In this document: one piece after another, positions 34,974 to 43,649 of the stretch
Layout: every line of letters starts with the position of its first letter
Numbering within the stretch: the stretch's first letter is position 1
Source of the DNA: Cupriavidus neocaledonicus
GTDB taxonomy: Bacteria > Pseudomonadota > Gammaproteobacteria > Burkholderiales > Burkholderiaceae
Direction: 5' to 3'
Assembly: GCF_000372525.1 (NCBI RefSeq)
Contig: NZ_AQUR01000101.1
Location: forward strand, 124,001 to 188,000
DNA: 64,000 nt
Position numbers and translations under genes: made by a program
The notes under the pieces: generated by a model
Seen by the model: only the letters and a program-made list of their open reading frames with translations
Database searches by the model: none
Told to the model about the DNA's origin: nothing

Positions 34974-36368
34974 TCAAACCTGTTCGCCCGACTTGCCGCC
35001 CCTGCCGTCGCCCCTCGCGCCGTCCTTCGCGCCGTCCTTTGCCTTCGTGGCGCGCTGTTCGCGCTGCCAGGCCTGGTCCAGCTCGCGCAGGTGGCGCAGC
35101 TTCTCGGCGATCTTGCCTTCCAGCCCGCGCGGCACCGGCTGGTACCAGCCCTGCGCCTTGAGGTCGTCCGGAAAGTAATGCTCGCCGGCGGCATAGGCCT
35201 CGGGCTCGTCGTGCGCGTAGCGGTAGGCGTGGCCGTAGCCCAGTTCCTTCATCAGCCGGGTCGGCGCATTGCGCAGGTGCACCGGCACCGCGCGCGACTT
35301 GTCCCTGGCGACGAAGGCGCGTGCGGCGTTGTAGGCGTTGTAGCCGGCATTGGACTTGGGTGCGACCGCCAGGTAGATCAGCGCCTGGCCCAGCGCCAGT
35401 TCGCCCTCGGGCGAGCCCAGCCGTTCATAGGTCTCGGCCGCGTCCAGCGTGATGCGCGCGGCGCGCGGATCGGCCAGGCCGATATCCTCCCACGCCATGC
35501 GCACGATGCGGCGCGCCAGGTAGCGCGGGTCGGCGCCGCCGTCGAGCATGCGGCAGAACCAGTACAGGGCGGCGTCGGGGTCCGAGCCGCGCACCGACTT
35601 GTGCAGCGCGCTGATCTGGTCGTAGAAGGCATCGCCGCCCTTGTCGAAGCGGCGCAGGTTCTCCGACAGCGCACTGCCCAGCAGCGCGGTATCGATCTGC
35701 GCGGCGCCGGCAGTGCGCGCGGCGCGCGCGACGATCTCGATGTTGTTCAGCAGCTTGCGGCCGTCGCCGTCGGCCGAGGCGACGATCAGCTGCAGCGCTT
35801 CATCCTGCCAGCCGATGCCGCCCAGTTCCTCGGAGGCGCGCAGCGCCAGCCGGGTCAGCTCGGCATCGTCCAGGCTCTTGAGCACGTAGACCGCCGCACG
35901 CGACAGCAAGGCGCCGTTGACCTCGAACGACGGGTTCTCGGTGGTGGCGCCGATAAACGTGAACAGCCCGCTTTCCACATGCGGCAGGAACGCGTCCTGC
36001 TGGCTCTTGTTGAAGCGGTGCACCTCGTCGACGAACACCAGCGTGCGCCGGCCGTGGGCGCGGAATTGCTCGGCGCGCTCGACCGCCTCGCGGATGTCCT
36101 TGACGCCCGACAGCACCGCCGACAGCGCGATGAATTCGGCGTCGAACGCATCCGCCATCAGCCGCGCCAGTGTGGTCTTGCCCACCCCGGGCGGCCCCCA
36201 CAGGATCATCGAATGCGGCTCGCCCGACTCGAACGCCACGCGCAGCGGCTTGCCCGCGCCAAGCAGGTGCTGCTGGCCGATCACCTCGTCGATGGTGCGC
36301 GGGCGCAGGCGCTCCGCCAGCGGTTGCCGGGAACGATCGGGAGATTCGGAAAACAGCGTGTCCGCCAC
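34974..36368 (-). CDS. rarA: Replication-associated recombination protein A (AAA+ ATPase)
   Basis: A clamp-loader-like AAA+ ATPase (MgsA/RarA, related to WRNIP1) acting at stalled forks. It has 464 residues. Walker A GPPGVGKTT is at residues 58-66, Walker B is in LVFVDEVHRFNKSQQD, sensor 1 is in FIGATTENPSFEV, and the C-terminal part is the MgsA tetramerisation domain. The final 30 residues are Lys/Gly-rich. It lies directly before serS, as in many Proteobacteria, but lolA, the usual upstream neighbour, is about 7 kb away. Confidence 0.95.
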   Translation of the reverse strand: MADTLFSESPDRSRQPLAERLRPRTIDEVIGQQHLLGAGKPLRVAFESGEPHSMILWGPPGVGKTTLARLMADAFDAEFIALSAVLSGVKDIREAVERAEQFRAHGRRTLVFVDEVHRFNKSQQDAFLPHVESGLFTFIGATTENPSFEVNGALLSRAAVYVLKSLDDAELTRLALRASEELGGIGWQDEALQLIVASADGDGRKLLNNIEIVARAARTAGAAQIDTALLGSALSENLRRFDKGGDAFYDQISALHKSVRGSDPDAALYWFCRMLDGGADPRYLARRIVRMAWEDIGLADPRAARITLDAAETYERLGSPEGELALGQALIYLAVAPKSNAGYNAYNAARAFVARDKSRAVPVHLRNAPTRLMKELGYGHAYRYAHDEPEAYAAGEHYFPDDLKAQGWYQPVPRGLEGKIAEKLRHLRELDQAWQREQRATKAKDGAKDGARGDGRGGKSGEQV

Positions 36369-36446
36369 GGTAGTCAGGCCCTGTCAGTGCGCAAGATGCA
36401 GAACGCCACAGTGTAGACCATCGGCGCCTGCCGCTTGCGCGCGCGC

Positions 36447-37580
36447 TCAGGCGGCAAACGCCACCACGTCCTCGATTTCGACGCGGATGCCGATACGCTC
36501 GCCCACGGCGTGGTTGTGGTGCGAGGGCACCAGCGCCAGCACGCGCCCGCCGCTGGCCAGGCGCAGCGTGTACAGGATTTCGGCGCCGCGGAAAGCCTTG
36601 TGCACGACCTCGGCCCGCATCGGGCTGGCATCGTCGTGGATGATGTCGTCGGGCCGTACCAGCACGTCGACCGGCGCGCCGGGCGGCAGGTCCAGCGGCA
36701 CGGCCGGGCGCAGCAGGCCCAGCTCCAGCTCGATCTGCGCGGCATCGCGCATCCGTCCCGCCATCAGCACGCCCTGGCCGATAAAGCCGGCGACAAAGCG
36801 CGACGCCGGCCGGTGGTACAGGTCGTGCGCGCTGCCCCATTGCTCGATCACGCCGTCGTGCATCACGCCGATCTCGTCGGCCATGGCGAAGGCTTCATGC
36901 TGCTCGTGCGTGACCAGGATGGCGGTGGTGCCCTGCGCCTTCAGGATCGCGCGCACTTCCAGGCTCAGGCGTTCGCGCAGGTCCACGTCCAGGTTGGAGA
37001 AGGGCTCGTCGAGCAGCAGCAGCTCCGGGCGCGGCGCCAGCGCGCGTGCCAGCGCCACGCGCTGCTGCTGGCCGCCGGACAGCTCGTGCGGGTACTGGCG
37101 GCCGGCGCCGTCCAGGCCCACCAGCTGCAACACCTCGTCCACCCGCGCCGCGCGCTCGGCCCGGCTGGCGCGGGTCAGGCCGAAGCCGACGTTGGCGGCC
37201 ACGTCCAGGTGCGGAAACAGCGCGTAGTCCTGGAACACCATGCCGATGCGGCGCTGCTCCGGCGCCAGCAGCGTGCCCGACGAGGACACGGTCTGCCCGT
37301 CCAGCACGATGCGGCCGTCCTGCAGCGGCTCGAAGCCCGCGATCGCGCGCAGCACCGTGGTCTTGCCGCAGCCGCTGGGGCCCAGCAGGCAGGCGATATG
37401 GCCGCGCGCCACCGAGAACGACAGGCCCTTGACCACGGCATGGCGGCCGAAGGCGTGGCGGATACGATCCACCTCGATGACAGCCGGAGCGGGGACGGCC
37501 GCATCCGGAGCATCGGCACGGGTAGCCGGCCGAGTGCGGGCCTGGGTGCCGGGCAGGCGTGAATAGGAATCGGTTCGCAT
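36447..37580 (-). CDS. fbpC: Ferric iron ABC transporter ATP-binding protein
   Basis: The ATPase of an FbpABC-type importer, 377 residues. Walker A GPSGCGKTT, signature LSGGQQQRVALARAL and Walker B LLLLDEPFSNLD are present, and a C-terminal regulatory (TOBE-like) domain follows from about residue 275. The N-terminus has about 35 extra low-complexity residues. The ATG at 37580 lies only 6 bases after a perfect minus-strand TATAAT (37592-37587), so the transcript is probably leaderless. It diverges from the permease gene fbpB across 153 bp. Confidence 0.9.
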   Translation of the reverse strand: MRTDSYSRLPGTQARTRPATRADAPDAAVPAPAVIEVDRIRHAFGRHAVVKGLSFSVARGHIACLLGPSGCGKTTVLRAIAGFEPLQDGRIVLDGQTVSSSGTLLAPEQRRIGMVFQDYALFPHLDVAANVGFGLTRASRAERAARVDEVLQLVGLDGAGRQYPHELSGGQQQRVALARALAPRPELLLLDEPFSNLDVDLRERLSLEVRAILKAQGTTAILVTHEQHEAFAMADEIGVMHDGVIEQWGSAHDLYHRPASRFVAGFIGQGVLMAGRMRDAAQIELELGLLRPAVPLDLPPGAPVDVLVRPDDIIHDDASPMRAEVVHKAFRGAEILYTLRLASGGRVLALVPSHHNHAVGERIGIRVEIEDVVAFAA

Positions 37581-37586
37581 GTGCGC

Positions 37587-37592
37587 ATTATA
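37587..37592 (-). promoter_or_regulatory. Perfect -10 (TATAAT) just before fbpC
   Basis: TATAAT on the minus strand ends 6 bases before the fbpC ATG, placing the transcription start at or near the A of the start codon. The -35 region is poor (GGCCGC at 17 bp). Confidence 0.5.
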
Positions 37593-37655
37593 GGGACGTG
37601 CCGGCCCGTGCGGCCGGTGTCCCAGCCTCGCCCGACGCGCCGACGCCGCCGGCAT

Positions 37656-37664
37656 TGCTAGAAT
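37656..37664 (+). promoter_or_regulatory. Candidate extended -10 for fbpB
   Basis: TGCTAGAAT at 37656-37664 is an extended -10, about 70 bp before the fbpB start. No clear Fur box lies in this divergent region. Confidence 0.35.
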
Positions 37665-37733
37665 GCGTCAGCCCGCACACCGCGCCGCCAGGCACAGGTT
37701 CGGCGGGCGGCACTTTGCTCACCGTTCCCGCGC

Positions 37734-39377
37734 ATGCTCCCGTCCAGCCGCCGCCGCTTCCATCCCCTGACCCTGGCCACCGTGGCGATGGCGCTGCTGA
37801 TCGCCGTGCCGGTGCTGGTGATCGCCTCGGCCGTGCTGCTGCCCGCCGGCGACACCCTGCGCCACCTGATCGACACGGTGCTGGCCGAGTACGTGCTCAA
37901 TACCGTCTGGCTGCTGTGCGGCGTCGCCGCGGGCGTGCTGCTGCTGGGCGTGAGCACCGCCTGGCTGGTCTCGACCTACCGCTTCCCCGGCCACGCCGTG
38001 ATGGAATGGGCGCTGGTGCTGCCGATGGCGATGCCGGCCTATGTGATCGCCTACGCCTACACCGACGCGCTGCAGTTCGCCGGCCCGGTGCAGGGCTGGC
38101 TGCGCGAGCTGACCGGCTGGCGCGCGCGCGAGTACTGGTTTCCCGAGATCCGCTCGCTCGGCGGCGCGATCGTGCTGTTCTCGCTGGTGCTGTACCCGTA
38201 CGTCTACCTGACCGCGCGCGCTGCCTTCCTGCAGCAGACCCAGAACACGCTCGAGGCCGCGCGCCTGCTCGGCCACGGCACCTGGAGCCGGCTCTGGCGC
38301 GTGGTGCTGCCGCTGGCACGACCGGGCATCGTCGCCGGCACCGCGCTGGCGATGATGGAAACGCTGGCGGACTTCGGCACCGTCGCCTATTTCGCCATCC
38401 CGACCTTCTCCACCGGCATCTACCGCGCCTGGTTCTCGCTGGGCGACAAGAATGCCGCGGCGCAACTGTCGGCCTGCATGCTGCTGTTCGTTGCCGCGAT
38501 CCTGCTGATGGAGCGCGCCAGCCGCGGCCGCGCGCAGGTGTTCGGCAACCAGCGCCGCGCCGCGGCCTGGACGCTGGACGGCGCACGCGGCTGGCTGGCG
38601 CTGGCGGCATGCCTGGTGCCGGTGCTGCTGGGTTTCCTGGTGCCCGCGTTGATGCTGTGCCGCATGGCCTTTACCGATGGCGACGCGCAGTTCGGCCCGC
38701 GCTTTGTCGGCCTGGTGCGCAACAGCTTCCTGCTGGCCAGCGCCACCGCGCTGGCGGCGGTGGCGGTCGCGCTGGCGGTGGGCTATGCCGCGCGCGCGGT
38801 CAACGGCAAGCGCAGCTGGCTGATGCGCGGCCTGACCCGGCTGTGCGGCATGGGCTATGCGCTGCCGGGCTCGGTCATCGCGGTGGGGGTGCTGGTGCCG
38901 GTGGCGCGGCTGGACAATGCGCTGTCGGTCTGGCTGCAGCAGCAGTTCGGTCTTTCGGTGGGGCTGCTGCTGACCGGCGGCATCGCCGCGCTGGTCTATG
39001 CGCTGCTGGTGCGCTTCCTGGGGGTGGCGCTGCAGGCCGTCAATGCCGGGCTGGGCAAGATCACGCCCAGCATGGACGCCGCCGCGCGCAGCCTCGGCCA
39101 CGGCCCCGGCGCCACGCTGCGGCGCGTGCATTTGCCGATGCTGCGCGGCAGCCTGCTGACCGCCGCGCTGATCGTCTTTGTCGACGTGATGAAGGAGCTG
39201 CCGGCCACCTTCGTGATGCGGCCGTTCAATTTCGACACGCTGGCGGTGCAGGCCTACAACCTGGCCGCCGACGAGCGCCTGACCGAGGCCGCCACCGCCT
39301 CGCTGGTGATCGTGGCGGTCGGGCTGCTGCCGGTGATCGTGCTGTCGCGCACGATCCGCCGCCAGGCGCAGCGCTGA
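37734..39377 (+). CDS. fbpB: Ferric iron ABC transporter permease (fused double-domain)
   Basis: A 547-residue inner-membrane permease made of two homologous halves, as in FbpB/SfuB. Each half carries the ATPase-docking EAA-like loop: ARLLGHGTWSRLWRVVLPLA near residue 180, and AARSLGHGPGATLRRVHLPM near residue 455. About twelve hydrophobic segments are visible. It pairs with the divergent fbpC and with the binding protein fbpA encoded further along on the opposite strand. The ATG at 37734 is chosen because the hydrophobic core begins soon after it. Confidence 0.92.
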   Translation: MLPSSRRRFHPLTLATVAMALLIAVPVLVIASAVLLPAGDTLRHLIDTVLAEYVLNTVWLLCGVAAGVLLLGVSTAWLVSTYRFPGHAVMEWALVLPMAMPAYVIAYAYTDALQFAGPVQGWLRELTGWRAREYWFPEIRSLGGAIVLFSLVLYPYVYLTARAAFLQQTQNTLEAARLLGHGTWSRLWRVVLPLARPGIVAGTALAMMETLADFGTVAYFAIPTFSTGIYRAWFSLGDKNAAAQLSACMLLFVAAILLMERASRGRAQVFGNQRRAAAWTLDGARGWLALAACLVPVLLGFLVPALMLCRMAFTDGDAQFGPRFVGLVRNSFLLASATALAAVAVALAVGYAARAVNGKRSWLMRGLTRLCGMGYALPGSVIAVGVLVPVARLDNALSVWLQQQFGLSVGLLLTGGIAALVYALLVRFLGVALQAVNAGLGKITPSMDAAARSLGHGPGATLRRVHLPMLRGSLLTAALIVFVDVMKELPATFVMRPFNFDTLAVQAYNLAADERLTEAATASLVIVAVGLLPVIVLSRTIRRQAQR

Positions 39378-39482
39378 GCCGCGCCGCTCGCGCTAAAGTC
39401 GCGCGCGCCTCGCGCCGATAGCCTCTTATGGCCCGGCATCCGCCCGGGCGCGACCCGCGGCATGCCCGCCGCGCAAGAGCCT

Positions 39483-40154
39483 ATGCTGCGATATCACATC
39501 CTGCTGTTCAAGTTGAACCGGCTCAGCCGCACCAGGCTGAGCGGCGTGGAAGAAGTCTCGCTGGCCGGACAGCTGGCCGAGATGATCGGCTCGGCCGACA
39601 CCGCCGCGCGCGTGATCGACGACCTGTTCGACCATGCCAACCCGCAGGTACGCCGCATCGCCCTTAACGCGGTGCGCCGCGCGCGGCAATTTTCCGCGCC
39701 CGCGCTGCAGCCGGCGCTGGTGCGCCGCATGGCCGACGCCGAGGCGGCGGTGCGCCACGACGCCGTCTGGATCGTGCAGGAAACCCGCATGGACGGCGCC
39801 GAACTGCGCGCCGCGCTGCGCCGCCTGGCCGGCAAGGTGCAACTGCCTTGGGACGCCGAGCGCGCCCGCGCCAACCCGGGCGATACCGCGCTGGCCGCGC
39901 AGGTGCGCGCCCGCATGGCGCTGGACAAGCTGCTGGAGAAAAGCGCGGCGCAGCGCAACCAGGCGCTGGCGGCGATGGCGCTGGGTTCGACCTCGGGCCA
40001 GCCCTATGCCGAAGGCACGGTCGGCCACAAGGGCTTGCTGCACCGGGCGCTGGTGCGCAGACAGGCGGGACGGCGGCTCAACAGCAGCGTCAAGCTGACG
40101 TTCCGCAAGGTTGAGCCGACCCAGGTGACGGGAAACAAGCGGTTTTTGCTGTGA
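39483..40154 (+). CDS. HEAT-repeat-like protein
   Basis: A 223-residue soluble, helical, basic protein. About residues 40-120 look like two HEAT-like repeats (DDLFDHANPQVRRIALNAVRRA, RRMADAEAAVRHDAVWIVQE). The C-terminal 40 residues are basic. Function unknown. It follows fbpB by 105 bp and converges with fbpA, so a link to iron uptake is only positional. Resemblance to PBS-lyase-type HEAT repeats cannot be judged reliably by eye. The start at 39483 is preferred over 39462. Confidence 0.7.
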   Translation: MLRYHILLFKLNRLSRTRLSGVEEVSLAGQLAEMIGSADTAARVIDDLFDHANPQVRRIALNAVRRARQFSAPALQPALVRRMADAEAAVRHDAVWIVQETRMDGAELRAALRRLAGKVQLPWDAERARANPGDTALAAQVRARMALDKLLEKSAAQRNQALAAMALGSTSGQPYAEGTVGHKGLLHRALVRRQAGRRLNSSVKLTFRKVEPTQVTGNKRFLL

Positions 40155-40199
40155 CCGCGCCGTCCGGCAGCTGACAGCTCGGCAATCGCTTGCCTGCTT

Positions 40200-40221
40200 C
40201 CTCTCCCGCTTGGGGGAGAGG
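40200..40221. repeat. REP-like palindrome between convergent genes
   Basis: CCTCTCCC (40200-40207) and GGGAGAGG (40214-40221) form a hairpin, related to the palindromes at 24471 and 60622. It lies in the 101-bp gap between the HEAT gene and fbpA. Confidence 0.7.
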
Positions 40222-40255
40222 AGAGAAAAAACCGCGGCAAGCCAAGCGCTTCGAT

Positions 40256-41293
40256 TTACTTGAAACCCGCCCGATCCACCAGCTTCTGCGCCTGCGGCTG
40301 GTACTTGCCCAGCTCGGCCACGTTGATGGTGTCGGACTTGAACTCGCCCAGCGCCTCTAGCACGGGGTTGCTGACCTTCACGCCTTTCACCACCGGCCAT
40401 TCGTTGTTGCCGTCGGCAAAGTAGCGCTGCGCCTCGTCGCTGGCCAGGTACTCCAGGAACTTGACCGCCGCGTCCTTGTTCGGCGCATGCTTGAGCATGC
40501 CGCCGCCGGAGACGTTCATGTGCACGCCCTGGCTCGACTGGTTGGGCCATACCACGCCCAGCTTGTCGGCCACGGCCTTGTCTTCGGGCTTGGTCGACTT
40601 CAGCAGGCGCGCGATGTAGTAGGTGTTGGCGATGGCCACGTCGCACTCGCCGGCGGCAACCGCCTTGAGCTGGTCGGTGTCGCCGCCCTTGGGCACGCGA
40701 GCCAGGTTGGCGGCCACGCCGCGCGCCCATTGCTCGGTGCGGGCCTCGCCGTCGTGCGCGATCAGGCTGGAGATCAGCGACAGGTTGTAGACATGGCCGC
40801 TGGAACGCGTGCAGACCTTGCCCTTCCACCTGGGATCGGCCAGGTCTTCATAGCTGGCGATGTCGCCGGGCTTGACCGTGGCCTTGTTGTAGGCAATCAC
40901 CCGGCCGCGTGCCGAGAAGCCGAACCACTCGCCATTGGGATCGCGGTAGTTGGCCGGGATGCGCGACTCCAGCACCTTGGACTTCACCGGCGCGAACACG
41001 CCGGCCTGCTGGGCGCGCCACAGGCGCCCGATATCCACCGTGATGAACACGTCCGCCGGGCTGTTGGCGCCTTCATTGCGGATGCGCTCCAGCAGCGGGT
41101 CTTCCTGGCCTTCGATGCGGTTGATCTTGATGCCGGTCTGCTTGGTGAAGTTGGCGTACAGCGCTTCGTCGGTCTGGTAATGCCGCGCGGTGTAGAGGTT
41201 GAGTACCTTTTCCTGCGCCGCCGCGGCAAGCGGCAGCGTCAGCAGGGCCAGTGCCGCGGCGCGCGGCAGCAAGGTTCGGAGGGTGGTTTTCAC
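40256..41293 (-). CDS. fbpA: Ferric iron ABC transporter binding protein
   Basis: A 345-residue periplasmic Fe(III)-binding protein with a signal peptide (MKTTLRTLLPRAAALALLTL, AAAQE cleavage). The mature start KVLNLYTARHYQTDEALYANF is typical of FbpA/FutA, and ANTYYIARLL carries the tandem tyrosines that ligate iron in the family. It works with FbpB and FbpC encoded 1-5 kb away. A Fur-box-like site lies 81 bp upstream, suggesting repression when iron is plentiful. Confidence 0.93.
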   Translation of the reverse strand: MKTTLRTLLPRAAALALLTLPLAAAAQEKVLNLYTARHYQTDEALYANFTKQTGIKINRIEGQEDPLLERIRNEGANSPADVFITVDIGRLWRAQQAGVFAPVKSKVLESRIPANYRDPNGEWFGFSARGRVIAYNKATVKPGDIASYEDLADPRWKGKVCTRSSGHVYNLSLISSLIAHDGEARTEQWARGVAANLARVPKGGDTDQLKAVAAGECDVAIANTYYIARLLKSTKPEDKAVADKLGVVWPNQSSQGVHMNVSGGGMLKHAPNKDAAVKFLEYLASDEAQRYFADGNNEWPVVKGVKVSNPVLEALGEFKSDTINVAELGKYQPQAQKLVDRAGFK

Positions 41294-41373
41294 GCGGTTG
41301 GCTCCCCAGCATGGTTCGGGCAGCCGCCGGGCACCCCCGAGGCCGCCCGGTGTTTGGATTCCGGTTAGCGGAA

Positions 41374-41392
41374 AACAATATTGATTCTTGTT
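41374..41392 (-). promoter_or_regulatory. Fur-box-like operator before fbpA
   Basis: AACAATATTGATTCTTGTT (41374-41392) is a 19-base imperfect palindrome with matching 5-base ends (AACAA/TTGTT), like Fur boxes, 81 bp before the fbpA start. A role as operator is inferred. Confidence 0.45.
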
Positions 41393-41474
41393 CAGGCGGT
41401 CAAATTACATTTCTGTCATGTTGGGCGGCGCTTGCGCCGGATCAAGATGACCCGTCAACAGCGGCACGGCGGCC

Positions 41475-41828
41475 TCAGCCGCGGCGCACCCAAACCACCT
41501 TGCCGGCCTTGATGCCAAGCGTGCGCCGCTGCGGGTTGTAGTCCATGGTGCCGGGGAACTGCTGGCCGTCGCGTTCGCCCAGGCGCCACGCACAGCCTTG
41601 CAGCAGGCCGATGGCTTCGGCCTCGGGCTTGCCGACCAGCGCATCGTCGGCCAGCTTGTCCGCGGCGCAGCCGGCCGGCGTGCCGAGCGAACCTTGCGGG
41701 CCGGGCGCCGGTGCCGGCGCCGCGGGCTCCGTCGGCACGGCCGTGCAGCCGGCCAGCAAGGCGCCGCCCGCGGCCAGCCACAACAGTTGATGGGTGCGGC
41801 TGCGCATGGTGGCAAGCATCGTGATCAT
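41475..41828 (-). CDS. Lipoprotein with peptidase-inhibitor I78-like domain
   Basis: A small lipoprotein, 117 residues from 41828 or 110 from the ATG at 41807. The lipobox is LLAGC (cysteine at residue 28 or 21). The mature part has a Pro/Ala linker, then AADKLADDALVGKPEAEA and TMDYNPQRRTLGI(K)AGKVVWV, which fit the I78 serine-protease inhibitor fold. Target unknown. It stands alone on the minus strand, between fbpA and adh. Confidence 0.7.
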   Translation of the reverse strand: MITMLATMRSRTHQLLWLAAGGALLAGCTAVPTEPAAPAPAPGPQGSLGTPAGCAADKLADDALVGKPEAEAIGLLQGCAWRLGERDGQQFPGTMDYNPQRRTLGIKAGKVVWVRRG

Positions 41829-41891
41829 GGGGGCTCCTGTCAGGGATGGCGAGTCAAAGGATTCTGGGACACATGGCGACGCATGGGGTTC

Positions 41892-41918
41892 AGTTTCCTT
41901 TCACTCAGATCTGAAACT
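41892..41918. promoter_or_regulatory. Inverted repeat AGTTTC-15-GAAACT upstream of adh
   Basis: Six-base inverted repeats (41892-41897 and 41913-41918) about 155 bp before the adh start, between the I78 lipoprotein and adh. A possible operator for adh; the evidence is weak. Confidence 0.3.
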
Positions 41919-42071
41919 TTTGCCGGATTGGCGCAGCCGCCGCGTTGTTGCTGTCTGGTCCGCGCTTGACCTGGATAAACCAGCCTATAACCCATGCGTG
42001 TTATCAAGGATCAGGCAGGGCCCGGCCACGGCCTGCCCTTTTGCCCCACCCGCACATATTGGGAGAAACGC

Positions 42072-43172
42072 ATGACCACGATGATGAAAGCCGCCATCTT
42101 TGTCGAGCCCGGCCGGATCGAACTGGCCGACAAGCCCATCCCCGATGTCGGTCCCAACGATGCGCTGGTCCGCATCACCACCACCACCATCTGCGGCACC
42201 GACGTGCATATCCTCAAGGGCGAATACCCGGTCGCCCGCGGCCTGACGGTGGGCCACGAGCCGGTCGGCGTGATCGAGAAGCTGGGCAGCGCGGTGGCCG
42301 GTTACCGCGAAGGCCAGCGCGTCATTGCCGGCGCGATCTGCCCCAACTTCAATTCCTACGCGGCGCAGGACGGCGTGGCCTCGCAGGACGGCAGCTACCT
42401 GGTGCCGCAGGGGCTGTGCGGCTGCCATGGCTACAAGGCCACCGCGGGCTGGCGCTTCGGCAACCTGATCGACGGCACGCAGGCGGAATATGTGCTGGTG
42501 CCCGATGCGCAGGCCAACCTCGCGCCGATCCCCGACGGACTCACCGACGAGCAGGTGCTGATGTGCCCCGACATCATGTCGACCGGCTTCAAGGGCGCGG
42601 AGAATGCCAACATCCGCATCGGCGACACCGTCGCGGTATTCGCCCAGGGCCCGATCGGCCTGTGCGCGACGGCCGGCGCGCGGCTCTGCGGCGCGACCAC
42701 GATCATCGCCATCGACGGCAACGACCACCGCCTCGAGATCGCGCGCAAGATGGGCGCAGATGTCGCGCTGAATTTCCGCAACTGCGACGTGGTGGACGAA
42801 ATCATGAAGCTGACCGGCGGCCGCGGCGTCGATGCCTCGATCGAGGCGCTCGGCACCCAGGCCACCTTCGAGCAGGCCTTGCGCGTGCTCAAGCCCGGCG
42901 GCACGCTGTCCAGCCTAGGCGTGTACTCCAGCGACCTGACCATCCCGCTGGCGGCATTTGCCGCCGGGCTGGGCGACCACAAGATCAACACGGCGCTGTG
43001 CCCCGGCGGCAAGGAACGCATGCGCCGGCTGGTCAATGTGATCGAATCCGGCCGCGTCGACCTGGGCCTGCTGGTGACGCACCACTACCCGCTGGCGGAT
43101 ATCGTCGCGGCGTACGACCTGTTCGCCAACCAGCGCGACGGCGTGCTGAAGATCGCCATCAAGCCGCACTGA
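42072..43172 (+). CDS. adh: Zinc-dependent alcohol dehydrogenase (MDR family)
   Basis: A 366-residue zinc-dependent medium-chain dehydrogenase/reductase. Zn-ligand motifs are visible: CGTD near residue 38, GHEPVG near 62-67, and a long insertion with two cysteines (LCGCHGYKA). The nucleotide-binding segment is VAVFAQGPIGLCATAGA. Length and type match the multifunctional fermentative alcohol dehydrogenase described for C. necator, which reduces or oxidises short primary and secondary alcohols and acetoin; the orthology is my recollection and not tested. A well-placed start at 42072 follows a GGGAGAAACG ribosome site. Confidence 0.87.
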   Translation: MTTMMKAAIFVEPGRIELADKPIPDVGPNDALVRITTTTICGTDVHILKGEYPVARGLTVGHEPVGVIEKLGSAVAGYREGQRVIAGAICPNFNSYAAQDGVASQDGSYLVPQGLCGCHGYKATAGWRFGNLIDGTQAEYVLVPDAQANLAPIPDGLTDEQVLMCPDIMSTGFKGAENANIRIGDTVAVFAQGPIGLCATAGARLCGATTIIAIDGNDHRLEIARKMGADVALNFRNCDVVDEIMKLTGGRGVDASIEALGTQATFEQALRVLKPGGTLSSLGVYSSDLTIPLAAFAAGLGDHKINTALCPGGKERMRRLVNVIESGRVDLGLLVTHHYPLADIVAAYDLFANQRDGVLKIAIKPH

Positions 43173-43199
43173 GCGGCTTCGCGCCGGCTCGCGACCGAC

Positions 43200-43649
43200 T
43201 CAGCCCCTGGCGCGGCTGGCCAGGCTTTTCATCGCATCGGCCGGCAACGGACCGTGGCAGGTGCGTTCGCCGCCGGACTCGCTGACCACCAACCAGACCT
43301 GGCCGGGTTGGTCCTTCGGGTGCAGCAGCCAGGCCGGGCCGCGCGCGTTGCTGCTCGGCGGCAGGTCTTCCAGCACGCCGGTGCTGGCCGACTGCAGCAT
43401 TACCGCACAGTCGGTGGCGGACACCCGGGTGGCGGCGAGAAAGGCCGGATTGCCGACCACTTCGGGCAACGCCGAGTCCGGCGCGCGCAGGAAGGCATCG
43501 ACATCAAACTTGCTGGCGCCGCCGCCGCTGCTGGCGCATGCCGCCAGCATCAGCACGCCAGCGCCGGCCAGCAACGCCGCGCCATGGCGGCGCCAGCTTG
43601 CGCCCGATCCTGCCGATCCTTCGCTTGCATCCATCATGGCGGCCCTCAT
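43200..43649 (-). CDS. Lipoprotein of unknown function, coupled to lolA
   Basis: A 149-residue predicted lipoprotein with a lipobox LMLAAC (cysteine at residue 38 from this start). The mature part has two more cysteines ([16 protein letters not shown]) that could form a disulfide, and a WLVVSESGG segment. I do not recognise the family. Its ATG overlaps the lolA stop (ATGA), so it is translated with lolA, the lipoprotein carrier that could deliver it to the outer membrane. Confidence 0.7.
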   Translation of the reverse strand: MRAAMMDASEGSAGSGASWRRHGAALLAGAGVLMLAACASSGGGASKFDVDAFLRAPDSALPEVVGNPAFLAATRVSATDCAVMLQSASTGVLEDLPPSSNARGPAWLLHPKDQPGQVWLVVSESGGERTCHGPLPADAMKSLASRARG

